Assembly: GCF_000702945.1 (NCBI RefSeq)
Contig: NZ_JNLE01000003.1
Coordinates: 2,093,501-2,157,500, forward strand
Direction of reading: 5' to 3'
Length of the DNA stretch: 64,000 bases
Source: Clostridium sp. KNHs205
GTDB lineage: Bacteria; Bacillota; Clostridia; Lachnospirales; Lachnospiraceae
The notes under the pieces are model-generated. The model worked only from the letters and a program-made list of their open reading frames with translations, was not told the origin of the DNA and made no database searches. The translations under genes were made by a program, and so were the position numbers. Position 1 is the stretch's first letter. Each line of letters begins with the position of its first letter. Shown here piece by piece: positions 15,600 to 25,260 of the stretch.

Positions 15600-18425
15600 A
15601 TGCCACGGATTATCTTTAAATGCCGCTATTTAAAAAATGCGGCGGCCCATGCGGAAAATCTGGTAACCTATGTTGCTACACGGGATGGTGTAGAGAAGCT
15701 TCCGGAGCGGATGCGAAACCATCCTGCCACGAATAAGCAAAAGCTGCTGGTATCGGATATTTTGGAGCAGTTTCCGGATTCCACCGGGCTGTTCGAGTAT
15801 GAGGATTATCTGGCGGAGCCTACCATGGAAAATGCCTCCGAATTTATCTCCGCTGCTCTGGATCAGAATCTTGACCAGCTGGCACACAAGGAAGTCTATG
15901 TCAACTATATCGCTACCCGCCCTCATGCTGAACGACTGGATACCCATGGACTGTTCTCCGATGAGGATATTCCGCTGGTATTGTCACAGACGGCGCAGGA
16001 GGTGGCGGCACATACCGGAAACATCTGGACACCTATCATATCGTTGCGGAGGGAAGATGCCACCCGGCTGGGGTACGACAATGCCGCCGCATGGATGGCA
16101 CTGCTGCGCAAGCAGCGGAATGTCTTTGCCCAACAGATGAAAATCGAACCGGAGAACCTGCGGTGGTATGCTGCCTATCACGATGAGGGTCATCACCCTC
16201 ACTGCCATATGATCGTGTATTCGGTCGATCCCCGTGAGGGCTTTGTAACGAAGCCGGGCATTGAAGCCATGCGCAGCAGTCTGGCGCGGGAAATCTTTCA
16301 GCAGGATCTGCTTCAGATTTATGCAGAGCAGTCAGAGCGTAGAAATGCACTGACCACGCAGAGCCGGGATGCCCTGCAGGTACTTCTGATACAAATGCAG
16401 ACCGGTGCCTGTGACAATCCCGTGCTGGAGGAACTACTTTCTCAGCTGGCAGAACGGCTTCGGCACACCGCTGGTAAAAAGCAGTATGGCTATCTAAAAG
16501 CACCGGTTAAGGAACTGGTGAACCGGATCGTGGATGAACTGGCGAAGGAAGAACGTGTGGCAGCGGCTTACGCCCAATGGTACGAGCTTCGCAATGAGGT
16601 ACTGCGTACTTACAGAGATGAGCTTCCGCCACCACTCCCTCTTTCTCAGCAAAAGGAATTTAAACAGATAAAGAATATGGTAATTGCGGAAGCAGTCCGG
16701 CTGGGCAATCAGGAGTTCACCTTTGAGGGGGATGATCAGGCGGAACCGCCTCCGGAGTATGAACCTATCATGGAGGAAACGTTCATTCCGGAGGATCTCG
16801 AAATGATGTCAGATGCGGTGCCTGACGAGGAATTGACTGAGGAAGCAGAAGACTTGCAGTCCTGGCTTGACAACGATCAGGAATTCGAATCGACCGCTGG
16901 ACATTCCGACAGTGCGGATACAGCGTCATCCAGCGGGAAGCCACATATCGCATGGAACAGCCGCTATAAGCAGGCCCGAGCCTTCCTATACGGCAGTGAT
17001 CTTTTAGAGCAGGACTTTGAACAGGCCCTTGCCCTGTTCCTGCTGGAAGCGGAGGACGGCAATGCACTTGCCATGCATGACCTGGGAAGAATGTACACAG
17101 ACGGTCTGGGTACAGAGATGGAAGCAGATACTGCCTTTGACTGGTACGGAAAGGCCCTTACCGCGTTTCTGGCGATTGAAGCCAAAAAGGAACATCGCTA
17201 TGTAGAATACCGTATCGGTAAGCTGTATGTAGCGGGACTTGGCACGGAGCAGAACTACGCAGAAGCGGCAGACTGGTTTCAGCAAGCGGCTTCCAAACGT
17301 CACAAATACGCCCAATACTCCCTTGGCGGTTTGTATTACCGGGGACAGGGTGTGGAGCAGGATTTTCAGACTGCATTCAGCCTGTACCAACGCTCCGCTG
17401 CGCAGGGAATGCCCTATGCGGATTATGAGCTGGCAAAGATGTATCGGGACGGAGTTGGAACAGCGCCAAACGCTGACGAAGCGGAACTGCACTTTGAGGC
17501 CGCCTTCCAGGGCTTTTGGCAGATGGAACGTCAAAGTCGTGATGACAAGCTGCAATACCGCCTTGGACAGATGCTTTACACCGGCACCGGAACAGAAAAA
17601 GATGTGGACGAGGCTCTTTGCCATTTTGAAAAGTCTGCCCGGCTGGGGAATGTCCACGCACAATATATGCTGGGAAAAATTTTTCTGGATGCGGACAGCG
17701 GGCATTTTAATGCGGAGAAAGCCATCCTGTGGCTCACAAGATCAGCGGATAACGGCAATGCGCTGGCACAATATGCTCTCGGAAAGCTTTTCCGGGACGG
17801 AAATTATGTGGAAAAGGATATATCAAAAGCAATTGCACTCTTTACACAGGCAGCAGAGCAGGATAATTCCTATGCTGCTTATGCTCTGGGAAAGCTCTAT
17901 CTGCTGGGAGATGACACACCCAAGGATATGCATGCCGCTTTAAAGTGGCTGACAAAATCTGCTGACCTTGGCAACCAATTTGCCCAATATGCGCTTGGTA
18001 AGCTGTACCTGACCGGCGAGGATGTTCCAAAGAACATTTCCAAGGCGCTGGAGCTGTTTCAAAAATCAGCAGAGCAAGGCAATCAATATGCGCAATACGC
18101 CCTCGGTAAATTTTATCTGCTGGGGCGGGATATCCCCCGTGACCGGGAGGCCGCTGTGAGGTGGCTCACCCTTTCTGCGGAACAGGGCAATCAATATGCA
18201 CAGTTTTTTCTTGACCATCTGGATTCGTTCCGGGATCCTTCCTTATTTCTGGCTGTCACCCGGCTCTTACATCATGCCAGCCGGATATTTCAGGAGGAAG
18301 CCAGAAGACTGCCAGGTGCTCCCGGTATGCACACGGATAGCAAACTGCGCAGAAGGCTCCGGCAGAAAAAGATCGCCCAGGGCCATGCACCGGACGATCA
18401 CGAACAAAAACTCACAACCTACTAA
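15600..18425 (+). CDS. MobP3-like relaxase fused to Sel1 repeats
   Basis: Nicks oriT and carries the transferred strand. The N-terminal 240 residues hold the relaxase domain, with the metal-binding histidine triad in GHHPHCHMIVYS (residues 198-203) and a tyrosine-rich N-terminus (YLKN, LVTYVATRD). From about residue 455 to 890 there are about ten Sel1-like repeats (for example YAQYALGKLYLTGEDVPKN), a helical-repeat solenoid used for protein contacts. At 941 residues it is long for a MobP relaxase. The repeat part may dock VirD4 or other partners. Confidence 0.87.
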   Translation: MPRIIFKCRYLKNAAAHAENLVTYVATRDGVEKLPERMRNHPATNKQKLLVSDILEQFPDSTGLFEYEDYLAEPTMENASEFISAALDQNLDQLAHKEVYVNYIATRPHAERLDTHGLFSDEDIPLVLSQTAQEVAAHTGNIWTPIISLRREDATRLGYDNAAAWMALLRKQRNVFAQQMKIEPENLRWYAAYHDEGHHPHCHMIVYSVDPREGFVTKPGIEAMRSSLAREIFQQDLLQIYAEQSERRNALTTQSRDALQVLLIQMQTGACDNPVLEELLSQLAERLRHTAGKKQYGYLKAPVKELVNRIVDELAKEERVAAAYAQWYELRNEVLRTYRDELPPPLPLSQQKEFKQIKNMVIAEAVRLGNQEFTFEGDDQAEPPPEYEPIMEETFIPEDLEMMSDAVPDEELTEEAEDLQSWLDNDQEFESTAGHSDSADTASSSGKPHIAWNSRYKQARAFLYGSDLLEQDFEQALALFLLEAEDGNALAMHDLGRMYTDGLGTEMEADTAFDWYGKALTAFLAIEAKKEHRYVEYRIGKLYVAGLGTEQNYAEAADWFQQAASKRHKYAQYSLGGLYYRGQGVEQDFQTAFSLYQRSAAQGMPYADYELAKMYRDGVGTAPNADEAELHFEAAFQGFWQMERQSRDDKLQYRLGQMLYTGTGTEKDVDEALCHFEKSARLGNVHAQYMLGKIFLDADSGHFNAEKAILWLTRSADNGNALAQYALGKLFRDGNYVEKDISKAIALFTQAAEQDNSYAAYALGKLYLLGDDTPKDMHAALKWLTKSADLGNQFAQYALGKLYLTGEDVPKNISKALELFQKSAEQGNQYAQYALGKFYLLGRDIPRDREAAVRWLTLSAEQGNQYAQFFLDHLDSFRDPSLFLAVTRLLHHASRIFQEEARRLPGAPGMHTDSKLRRRLRQKKIAQGHAPDDHEQKLTTY

Positions 18426-18442
18426 ATGTGAAGGCGGTTTCC

Positions 18443-18586
18443 ATGCGAAAACAATCTCATGGGCAGACGAAACAGCTGCCATCCATACAGCAAAAACAAT
18501 TGTATCCCAAGCCGTCCGTTCATCAACGGGCGGCGTTTTTTTGTGTCCGCCACGGGCACATGCGATGCGGAAAACGCAAGCGATAA
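18443..18586 (+). CDS. Possible 47-residue ORF between relaxase and TOPRIM genes
   Basis: An ATG at 18443 opens a 47-codon frame for a very basic peptide (ends HGHMRCGKRKR). It overlaps an intrinsic terminator, which argues against a conserved coding role. Its ribosome site (AAGGCGG) is only moderate. Listed because small basic ORFs do occur here, but it may be chance. Confidence 0.25.
   Translation: MRKQSHGQTKQLPSIQQKQLYPKPSVHQRAAFFCVRHGHMRCGKRKR
18510..18542 (+). terminator. Intrinsic terminator after the relaxase gene
   Basis: Stem GCCGTCCGTT / AACGGGCGGC (one G-U pair), loop CATC, followed by a run of seven T (18536-18542). It would separate relaxase from the TOPRIM and VirD4 genes unless read-through occurs. 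Confidence 0.75.
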
Positions 18587-18601
18587 AGGAGGTGCTTCGG
18601 C

Positions 18602-20041
18602 ATGGCATATGTGTATTTTACTGATGAACAAAAACAGCGGGCCAACGCAGTAGATCTGGTGGACTTCCTCCAGAGGCAAGGCGAGCAGTTGGTTCGTTCC
18701 GGTCGGGAATATCGCTGGAAGCGGTATGACAGTGTTACTGTGCGGGGCAACGAATGGTTCCGTCATTCCCGCAAGGAGGGCAGCCGTGCCATTGACTTTG
18801 TTCAGCAATTTTACGACATGAGCTTCCCGGATGCAGTCTCCTTTCTGCTCGGCGGGGAATCCGGGGTGGAGTGGAATCAGACAGAGAAAAGCGCCCCTCC
18901 GCCTCGTAAAGAATTTGCACTGCCGGAGGAAAACCCGGACATGCGACGGGTGTTTGCCTATCTCATCAAGCAGCGCTTCATCGACCGGGACGTACTGTCC
19001 CATTTTGCACACAAAAAGCTCATCTATGAGGATAAGCAGTATCATAACGCTGTGTTTGTAGGGCTGGATGAGAATGCAGTTGCCAGGCACGCCCATAAAC
19101 GAGGTACTTATACTCAGGGTGAGCCTTACAAGGGAAATGTGGAGGGCAGTGATCCCTGTTATAGCTTCCACTGGATCGGGGAAAGTGATACCCTCTATGT
19201 CTTTGAAGCTCCGGTGGATATGCTGTCCTTCATTACCCTGAATAAGCAGGACTGGAAGCAGCACAGCTATGTGACGCTGGACGGTGTATCGGAGCATGCC
19301 CTGCTGCGCCAACTGGAGCTGCATCCACATCTGAAGAACCCAGTGCTGTGTCTGGACCATGACGCAGCAGGGATTGAAGCCACCGGACGGCTCAAGGATA
19401 TTCTCTGCGAGAAGAATTATTACGATCCTGCCCATATGGACATTTCCGTTCTCAGATCGGAGTTTAAGGACTGGAATGAGGATTTAAAAGCGATTCACGG
19501 TATTGAACCCATCCCAGCACAGGAGCATCCGAAGTTGATGCTTCTGCCTCAGGTGTGTTCGGGAGTACTGGAGGTTTGTCGAATGCAGTCTGTGAATCAG
19601 GACGCCAATACCCGCTTGCTGAATGAATGTGAACAGCTGGCTCCCCTGCTACGCTCAGATAGTCTCCAGCGAAACGTATTAGAGGAACATTGCCGCCAGA
19701 CTGTGGCTTGTGCTTTGATTTCCATTCAGAATACCTGTCGGCAGATGGAAATTCCGGTATCCATGGAACGTGTAACCAGATGGCTACAAGCGGAATACAA
19801 GCCTCATGAAGATAGGGGCTGGCTGCGCTCCAAAGCGGAAGATATCAGGATTGCCGTGAGGGATGTGTCCAGCCGTATCCGTACTCCTGGTATCCGCACG
19901 GCAGACGAACAGAAGCTTTTTATGCGTTCCTGCCTTACACTGGCGCTTAGCTGTGTGAAAGCGCAAATGTTCATCGTGCTGGAAGCGCAGGAGCAAGCAC
20001 CCAGGCAGGAGCAAACCGGAAATTTTACCATGACGATGTGA
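18602..20041 (+). CDS. DUF3991/TOPRIM protein (primase-like)
   Basis: A 479-residue protein. The N-terminal 80 residues form a CHC2-like/DUF3991 region (RREY-type: SGREYRWKRYDSVTVRGNEW). A TOPRIM domain follows near residues 195-290 with the acidic motifs FEAPVDMLSF and LCLDHDAAGIEA. Such proteins may prime or process the incoming single strand. The start has AAAGGAGG 7 bp upstream. The C-terminus is NFTMTM, one of the shared Met tails, which could mark it as a protein sent along with DNA. Confidence 0.83.
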   Translation: MAYVYFTDEQKQRANAVDLVDFLQRQGEQLVRSGREYRWKRYDSVTVRGNEWFRHSRKEGSRAIDFVQQFYDMSFPDAVSFLLGGESGVEWNQTEKSAPPPRKEFALPEENPDMRRVFAYLIKQRFIDRDVLSHFAHKKLIYEDKQYHNAVFVGLDENAVARHAHKRGTYTQGEPYKGNVEGSDPCYSFHWIGESDTLYVFEAPVDMLSFITLNKQDWKQHSYVTLDGVSEHALLRQLELHPHLKNPVLCLDHDAAGIEATGRLKDILCEKNYYDPAHMDISVLRSEFKDWNEDLKAIHGIEPIPAQEHPKLMLLPQVCSGVLEVCRMQSVNQDANTRLLNECEQLAPLLRSDSLQRNVLEEHCRQTVACALISIQNTCRQMEIPVSMERVTRWLQAEYKPHEDRGWLRSKAEDIRIAVRDVSSRIRTPGIRTADEQKLFMRSCLTLALSCVKAQMFIVLEAQEQAPRQEQTGNFTMTM

Positions 20042-20054
20042 AGGAGGGATGACT

Positions 20055-21396
20055 GTGCAAACATCGCAACTTGTAACGCTGCTTGCTGCCGGACTGACCA
20101 TGTTCGGTGTGATCGGCTTTTTATCACTGCTTGCTCACTATTATACCTTAAACGGTATCAAGTCAAAAACCGTAGGTGATGGTCAGCATGGTACAGCAAG
20201 ATGGGCAACCAAAAAGGAAATACAGACAGTATACACGACAGTCCGGTATGAGCCGGAAAAATGGCGGAAGGGAGAAAATCTCCCGACGGCACAAGGTTTA
20301 ATTGTGGGCTGGCAAAAGGCATCCCTATTCGATAAAACGGCTCCTCACGGCTATGCGTTAGTGGATGACGATGATGTCCACTGTCTGATGATCGGTGCTG
20401 CAGGTGTCGGCAAGACCGCTAATTTTCTCTATCCTAACATGGAGTATGCCTGTGCTTCCGGCATGAGCTTCATCACTACCGATACCAAGGGTGACCTTTA
20501 CAGTAACTATGCGGGTATTGCCAAGGATTACTACGGCTACCAGGTGTCAGTCATTGACCTTAGAAATCCCACCCGCTCAGACGGAAACAATCTGCTTCAT
20601 TTGGTAAATCGCTATATGGATTTATACCTTGCCCATCCGGAGAGTCTGGCGTATAAGGCCAGAGCGGAGAAGTATGCAAAAATAACCGCCAAGACCATCA
20701 TCAGCTCCGGAGGCTTTGACAGCTCTGCCGCTGGACAGAATGCCTTCTTTTATGATGCCGCTGAGGGACTCTTAACCTCTGTAATCCTGCTGATTGCTGA
20801 ATACTGTGAGCCCAAAGAGCGACACATCGTGTCTGTGTTCAAGCTCATTCAAGATCTGTTAGCGCCCAGCGGTGTCAAGGGCCGAACACTGTTCCAGATG
20901 CTGTTGGCACACCTACCGGACGATCATAAAACAAAGTGGTTTGCCGGCGCCGCTCTAAACAGCGCAGAGCAGGCCATGCAGAGTGTCCTGTCCACAGCAT
21001 TGTCCCGGCTTAACGCATTTCTGGACTCGGAGCTGGAGCAGATACTATGCTTTGATACCGCTATTGATGCAGAAAAGTTCTGTAAGCAGAAAAGCGCTGT
21101 TTTCCTTGTTATGCCGGAGGAAGATAACACGAAATATTTTATCATCAGCTTAATTGTTCAGCAGCTCTACCGTGAAATTCTTTCGGTAGCAGATGAGTAT
21201 GGAGGTAAACTCCCGAACCGTATCATAATGTTTTTGGATGAGATTGGAACCATACCCAAAATTGAGTCTGCAGAGATGATGTTCTCGGCCAGCCGCTCCC
21301 GCCGTGTGTCCATTGTCGCCATCATCCAGAGCTTTGCCCAGTTAGAGAAAAACTACGGAAAAGAGGGCGCCGCCATCATCATCGATAACTGTCAGG
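20055..21396 (+). CDS. VirD4-like coupling protein, exon 1
   Basis: Brings the relaxase-DNA complex to the channel; membrane ATPase. Residues 1-30 include a transmembrane segment. Walker A GAAGVGKT is at residues 114-121 and Walker B IIMFLDEIG near 395. The reading frame breaks in the conserved DNCQ|D motif at 21396, where a group II intron starts; without splicing the frame ends five codons later at 21413. I prefer the GTG at 20055 (AAGGAGG 7 bp upstream) over the ATG at 20049, which is too close to the ribosome site. Spliced protein: 605 residues. Confidence 0.88.
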
Positions 21397-24121
21397 GTGC
21401 GAAACGTTCCTAACTGAAAAGGTTAGGCACAAGCACAAAATATAAAGGAAACTGAAAGAAGTTTCCAAAATAATGCTTGGAGAACTGATATTCCAACAGG
21501 TGAAATGAGAGGGTAACGCCTTGAAGCACCGCCATAATACTACGATATGCGGTTTTGCCTGTATCGGCAAAACGGTATAAAGCTCGTTGAAGTCGGCTGA
21601 AAACTGCCGTATTGCAGGTTGCAACGAAAGCTGGTTAGAGGTAACCAGTGCAGTTGATAGGTCGGTGGTCTACAAAATATCTATGGTGAGAATGTGTTTG
21701 TAAAAACACTGACGAACGCTCGAATGAAAGGGTCTATAAGTTGATTGCATAGAAATGTGCAAGTGCCTTCGTTGGCAGTATGCGAGGTTTAGTAAAACAT
21801 TGGCTATGAAAAACCTTATACCGTTACAGGCGGTATCGTGCATACAGGCTCATAGAGAACACCTACGGATATATGTATAGATAGGAATATCGGAACGTTG
21901 TAAGGTTAGAATGCAGAGCTGATACAGGCGATGAAGCATTGGCAGGAAAGACATAACCTGTCTTAATCTAACTGAAAGTGATGGCACAGTACCATTGATG
22001 CTATGGAAACATAGTCGAGGGAAAGCCATTAGTCGTCAAAATATTAATACGCATAACTACACAAATTCAAAGGTTCGAGTATGACTAAGAAAAGCGAAAT
22101 CCATAAGGAGAGTAGCAAACTTTGACAAAGGTTAAGAAGCCAAAGAAACAAAAACTGCGCAATGCCGAATATTATAATTTCACAGCGATATTTGATGGCT
22201 TGTATTCCAGAAGCAAGGAAAAGAAAAATTTCTATGACCTCATGACAATCATTACCCATGAGGACAATATCAAGCTAGCATACAGGAATATTAAGAAAAA
22301 TCATGGCAGTAGAACGGCAGGCGCAGACAACAAGACGATACTTGATTTGCAAAAATGGGAAACAGAAAAATTGGTAGAGCATGTACAAAAAAGATTTTCA
22401 CATTACACCGCCAATAAGGTTAGACGGGTGGAAATTCCAAAAGGAAATGGTAAAATGAGACCGCTCGGCATTCCTACTATTATGGACAGGTTAATACAGC
22501 AGGCTGTTTTACAGGTTCTAGAGCCTATATGCGAAGCAAAGTTTCACGAACGAAGCAATGGGTTCAGACCAAATCGAAGTGCGGAAAACGCACTGGCTCA
22601 AGTCTATAAAGCGATACAGCTACAAGGTTTACATTTTGTGGTGGACATTGATATCAAAGGATTTTTCGATAATGTCAATCACGGTAAGCTGATAAAGCAA
22701 ATGTGGGCAATGGGCATACGAGATAAAAAGCTGTTAAAAATCATATCTGTCATGCTAAAAGCCGAGGTTGCAGGAATTGGATTTCCCGAAAAAGGCACTC
22801 CGCAAGGTGGAATTATTTCACCACTACTGTCCAACATTGTGCTAAATGAGTTGGATTGGTGGATAGCCTCACAATGGGAAAACATGAAAACGCGCCATCC
22901 ATATGTCTCAACAATAAACAAAAACGGCTCTATCAATAAAGGCAGTACCTTTCTGGCACTTAAGAAAACAAATTTAAAAGAGTGCTTTATTATCAGGTAT
23001 GCCGATGATTTTAAAATATTTTGCCGCAATAGAAAAGATGCTGGTAATCTATTCATAGCTACGCAGAAGTGGCTGAAAGAACGGCTGGGATTGGAAATCA
23101 GTCCTGAAAAGTCCAAGGTTGTGAATCTGAAAAAGAAGTATTCGGATTTTCTGGAATTTCAAATCAAAGCCGTGGAAAAGAGCGGAAAATATGTTGTGGC
23201 GAGCAGATTAACTCCCAAAGCTAAATCAAAAGTATCAGAAAAGCTAAGCAATCAGATAAAGAAAATACAAAACCCTAAAAATGTAAACGATGAAAATCAT
23301 GAAGTTCACATCTACAATTCCATAGCGATAGGAATACAAAACTATTATCGCTATGCGACTAATGTGAACATCGACCTACAAAAAATAGCTTTTCTTGTTG
23401 ACCGAACCTTTAAACTCAGATTGCGGAGCAGAATAAAGCGAAAATGTGAAAATCCTACAGTTGGCTTTGTCTACAATCATTACAAGCACAGCAAGCAAAT
23501 ACGTTTCATTAAAAATCAAGCTGTTGCGCCTATTGGTACAGTCGTACATCGAAATCCGATGTACAAGCCTGTCAAGGTTAATAAATACACGGAAGAAGGG
23601 CGTGCGCTTATCCATAAGTCACTCGAAAAGGTAAATATGGGTATTCTGCATTACCTAATGGCACACCCTGTTAAAAATCGAAGTGTGGAATACAACGATA
23701 ACAGATTAGCATTGTATTGCGCACAGACTGGGAAATGTGCTGTAACGGGAAAAATTCTTGAACTTGACAGAATACATCTTCATCATAAAACTTCCATACG
23801 AGACGGCGGTACAGACGAGTATCGTAATCTTATCATGCTTGATATTGATGTGCACCGACTTATTCACGCAACCAAAGGTGATGTTGTAGAGAAATATGTT
23901 CAACTGATACAGCCTAATTACAATCAAAGAGATAAAATCAACAGGCTTCGCAAAAGGCTCAATTTAGAGCCGATAACAATGCAAATGGCAGATTAACATT
24001 TGTTGTGTAGATTATGATTTCTAATATTAGACGATGGGGCGCCGTGTGAGGTGAAAGTCTCGTGCACGGTGCTAAGCGGGGGAAAAGCCGGAGATTATAT
24101 CAAAGGTTTACCTATCGCAAT
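21397..24121 (+). mobile_element. Group II intron inserted in the VirD4 gene
   Basis: The 5' end is GTGCG (21397), matching the GUGYG rule. The 3' end is AT at 24120-24121, matching AY. Between are about 700 bp of folded RNA (domains I-III), the maturase gene in domain IV, then a domain V hairpin near 24040-24072 (GCCGTGTGAGGTGAAAGTCT side) and domain VI. Removing 21397-24121 joins CAGG to ATACC and gives the conserved reading NCQDTVFGGFAPNS. The intron is 2725 bp and in the same orientation as its host gene. Confidence 0.9.
22122..23996 (+). CDS. ltrA: Group II intron reverse transcriptase/maturase with HNH domain
   Basis: A 624-residue intron-encoded protein. The RT domain includes KGFFDNVNH, TPQGGIISPLLSNI and the catalytic YADD near residue 293. 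A maturase (X) domain follows, with an HNH endonuclease at the C-terminus (CAVTGKILEL, then IHLHHKTSIRDGG). The start is TTG with AAGGAG upstream. It is complete, so the intron is likely able to splice and move. Confidence 0.95.
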   Translation: MTKVKKPKKQKLRNAEYYNFTAIFDGLYSRSKEKKNFYDLMTIITHEDNIKLAYRNIKKNHGSRTAGADNKTILDLQKWETEKLVEHVQKRFSHYTANKVRRVEIPKGNGKMRPLGIPTIMDRLIQQAVLQVLEPICEAKFHERSNGFRPNRSAENALAQVYKAIQLQGLHFVVDIDIKGFFDNVNHGKLIKQMWAMGIRDKKLLKIISVMLKAEVAGIGFPEKGTPQGGIISPLLSNIVLNELDWWIASQWENMKTRHPYVSTINKNGSINKGSTFLALKKTNLKECFIIRYADDFKIFCRNRKDAGNLFIATQKWLKERLGLEISPEKSKVVNLKKKYSDFLEFQIKAVEKSGKYVVASRLTPKAKSKVSEKLSNQIKKIQNPKNVNDENHEVHIYNSIAIGIQNYYRYATNVNIDLQKIAFLVDRTFKLRLRSRIKRKCENPTVGFVYNHYKHSKQIRFIKNQAVAPIGTVVHRNPMYKPVKVNKYTEEGRALIHKSLEKVNMGILHYLMAHPVKNRSVEYNDNRLALYCAQTGKCAVTGKILELDRIHLHHKTSIRDGGTDEYRNLIMLDIDVHRLIHATKGDVVEKYVQLIQPNYNQRDKINRLRKRLNLEPITMQMAD

Positions 24122-24597
24122 ATACCGTGTTCGGCGGCTTTGCTCCCAACAGTGAATCGGCGCAGATTTTATCAAAGGCTCTTGGCAGTCAGACCGTTAT
24201 GAGCGGTTCTGTCAGCCGGGGAAAGAACGACCCCAGCCAGTCCCTGCAGATGATTGAGCGTCCACTAATGACACCAGATGAGTTAAAATCCATGCCCAAA
24301 GGAAGATTCGTTGTAACAAAGACCGGAACCTGCCCCATGCGAACCCGGCTAAAGTTATTCCTCGAATGGGGTATCACCTTTGGTCAGACTTATGAAATTA
24401 AAGAACAAGCTGCAAGAAAGGTAGCGTATGCCGACCGTCGCAAGGTTGAGGAAGAAATTATTCGGCGCAATGCCGCCTTTGAACCGGATCAAGAGGAAGC
24501 GGAGTATGAACCATTTCCTTCCGGCGGAATGGTGCATACTCCAGTCCCAGCCATTAATCTGGAACCTATGGAGCAGAAACACAGGGCGGGGAGGTGA
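24122..24597 (+). CDS. VirD4-like coupling protein, exon 2
   Basis: The 3' exon supplies the C-terminal third of the coupling protein, beginning (with the G of exon 1) at the Asp codon of QDTVFGGFAPNS. It includes the conserved segments LGSQTVMSGSVSRGK and LTPDELKSM-like LMTPDELKSMPKGRF found in TraG/VirD4 proteins. By itself it has only a GTG at 24127 and no good ribosome site, consistent with expression through splicing. It ends 4 bp before the next start. Confidence 0.88.
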
Positions 24598-24601
24598 AGC
24601 C

Positions 24602-24871
24602 ATGGCCTATTTTACATCTGTTTATAACTCTGAGTTACCACATAGGGCAAAAACGGTATATATGTATCTTCATGACAGAGCGGATCGAGACGGTAAATGC
24701 TATCCGGCAATTGGTACCATTGCCAGAGAACTGAATCTGTCCAAAAGCACTGTTAAGAGGGCGCTTCTTGATCTGGAGAAAAGCGGTTTTCTACGGCGTG
24801 AGCAACGCTGGCGAGAAAATGGAGGTAAGAGTAGCAATCTCTATTTTTTAAGTAAAAAAGCATCAGTTTAG
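24602..24871 (+). CDS. Helix-turn-helix protein
   Basis: An 89-residue winged-helix protein (LPHRAKTVYMYLHDRADRDG, then GTIARELNLSKSTVKRALLD) like replication-initiator or Orf-type HTH proteins next to VirD4 in this ICE family. The ATG at 24602 follows GGGGAGGTGAAGCC; the open frame continues upstream only through the VirD4 gene in another phase. It is the last backbone gene before the cargo island. Confidence 0.8.
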   Translation: MAYFTSVYNSELPHRAKTVYMYLHDRADRDGKCYPAIGTIARELNLSKSTVKRALLDLEKSGFLRREQRWRENGGKSSNLYFLSKKASV

Positions 24872-24872
24872 G

Positions 24873-24915
24873 AAAAAAGACAGGCCTTTCTTCCAAGGGG
24901 AAGGTCTGTCTTTTG
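24873..24915 (+). terminator. Terminator of the VirD4 - HTH unit
   Basis: Stem AAAAGACAGGCCTT paired with AAGGTCTGTCTTTT, closing on a short loop and ending in TTTT. It marks the end of the left backbone block. Confidence 0.8.
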
Positions 24916-25097
24916 GGTGGACTGTGGGAGAGGTCATGGTGAACCGTGAAGGGGAACCTATCACTTTAAGATTGATTAACAACAGAAAAGAAAAATTATT
25001 ATCCCTACGTAATAGGTGTAAATGATTGATCCAAACCAGCAATAGAATACGGATTTTATACCTAAAGCGATAGTAGTGTAAAACCCAAACATGGGCT
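24916..25097. other. Backbone-cargo junction, no gene seen
   Basis: About 180 bp of A/T-rich sequence between the backbone terminator and the first cargo promoter. No ORF, no recognisable IS end and no direct repeat was seen by eye. Confidence 0.5.
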
Positions 25098-25163
25098 ATA
25101 ACCTTTAGGTACAGACTGGTGAACGAAAGGAGACTTCTGTTAAGGTCTCTTTTTTTTTATACT
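25098..25163 (+). promoter_or_regulatory. Cargo promoter copy A (-65 box, -35, -10)
   Basis: ATAACCTTTAGGT at 25098-25110, 19 bp, GAGACTTCTGT ending at 25140, 17 bp, TATACT at 25158-25163. Copies B and C (32887, 46358) have the same spacing to the base. It precedes the operon starting with the lipoprotein hydrolase. Confidence 0.8.
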
Positions 25164-25260
25164 GTAGTTAAGAATATAAATGGAGATGGATTGTATAAAC
25201 CTGTAGCCGATGTTTCTTATATGGACCAGGATGAATGAACAATCTAAGAAAATGCGATAT

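Noticed and set aside
18422-19435. 337-codon minus-strand frame opposite the TOPRIM gene
   Set aside because: It lies opposite a clear gene with domain evidence, has no ribosome site, and its translation has no recognisable domain.
21397-21413. VirD4 reading frame ending in GAKRS as a natural C-terminus
   Set aside because: These codons are the first bases of the group II intron; the conserved protein continues in the 3' exon.
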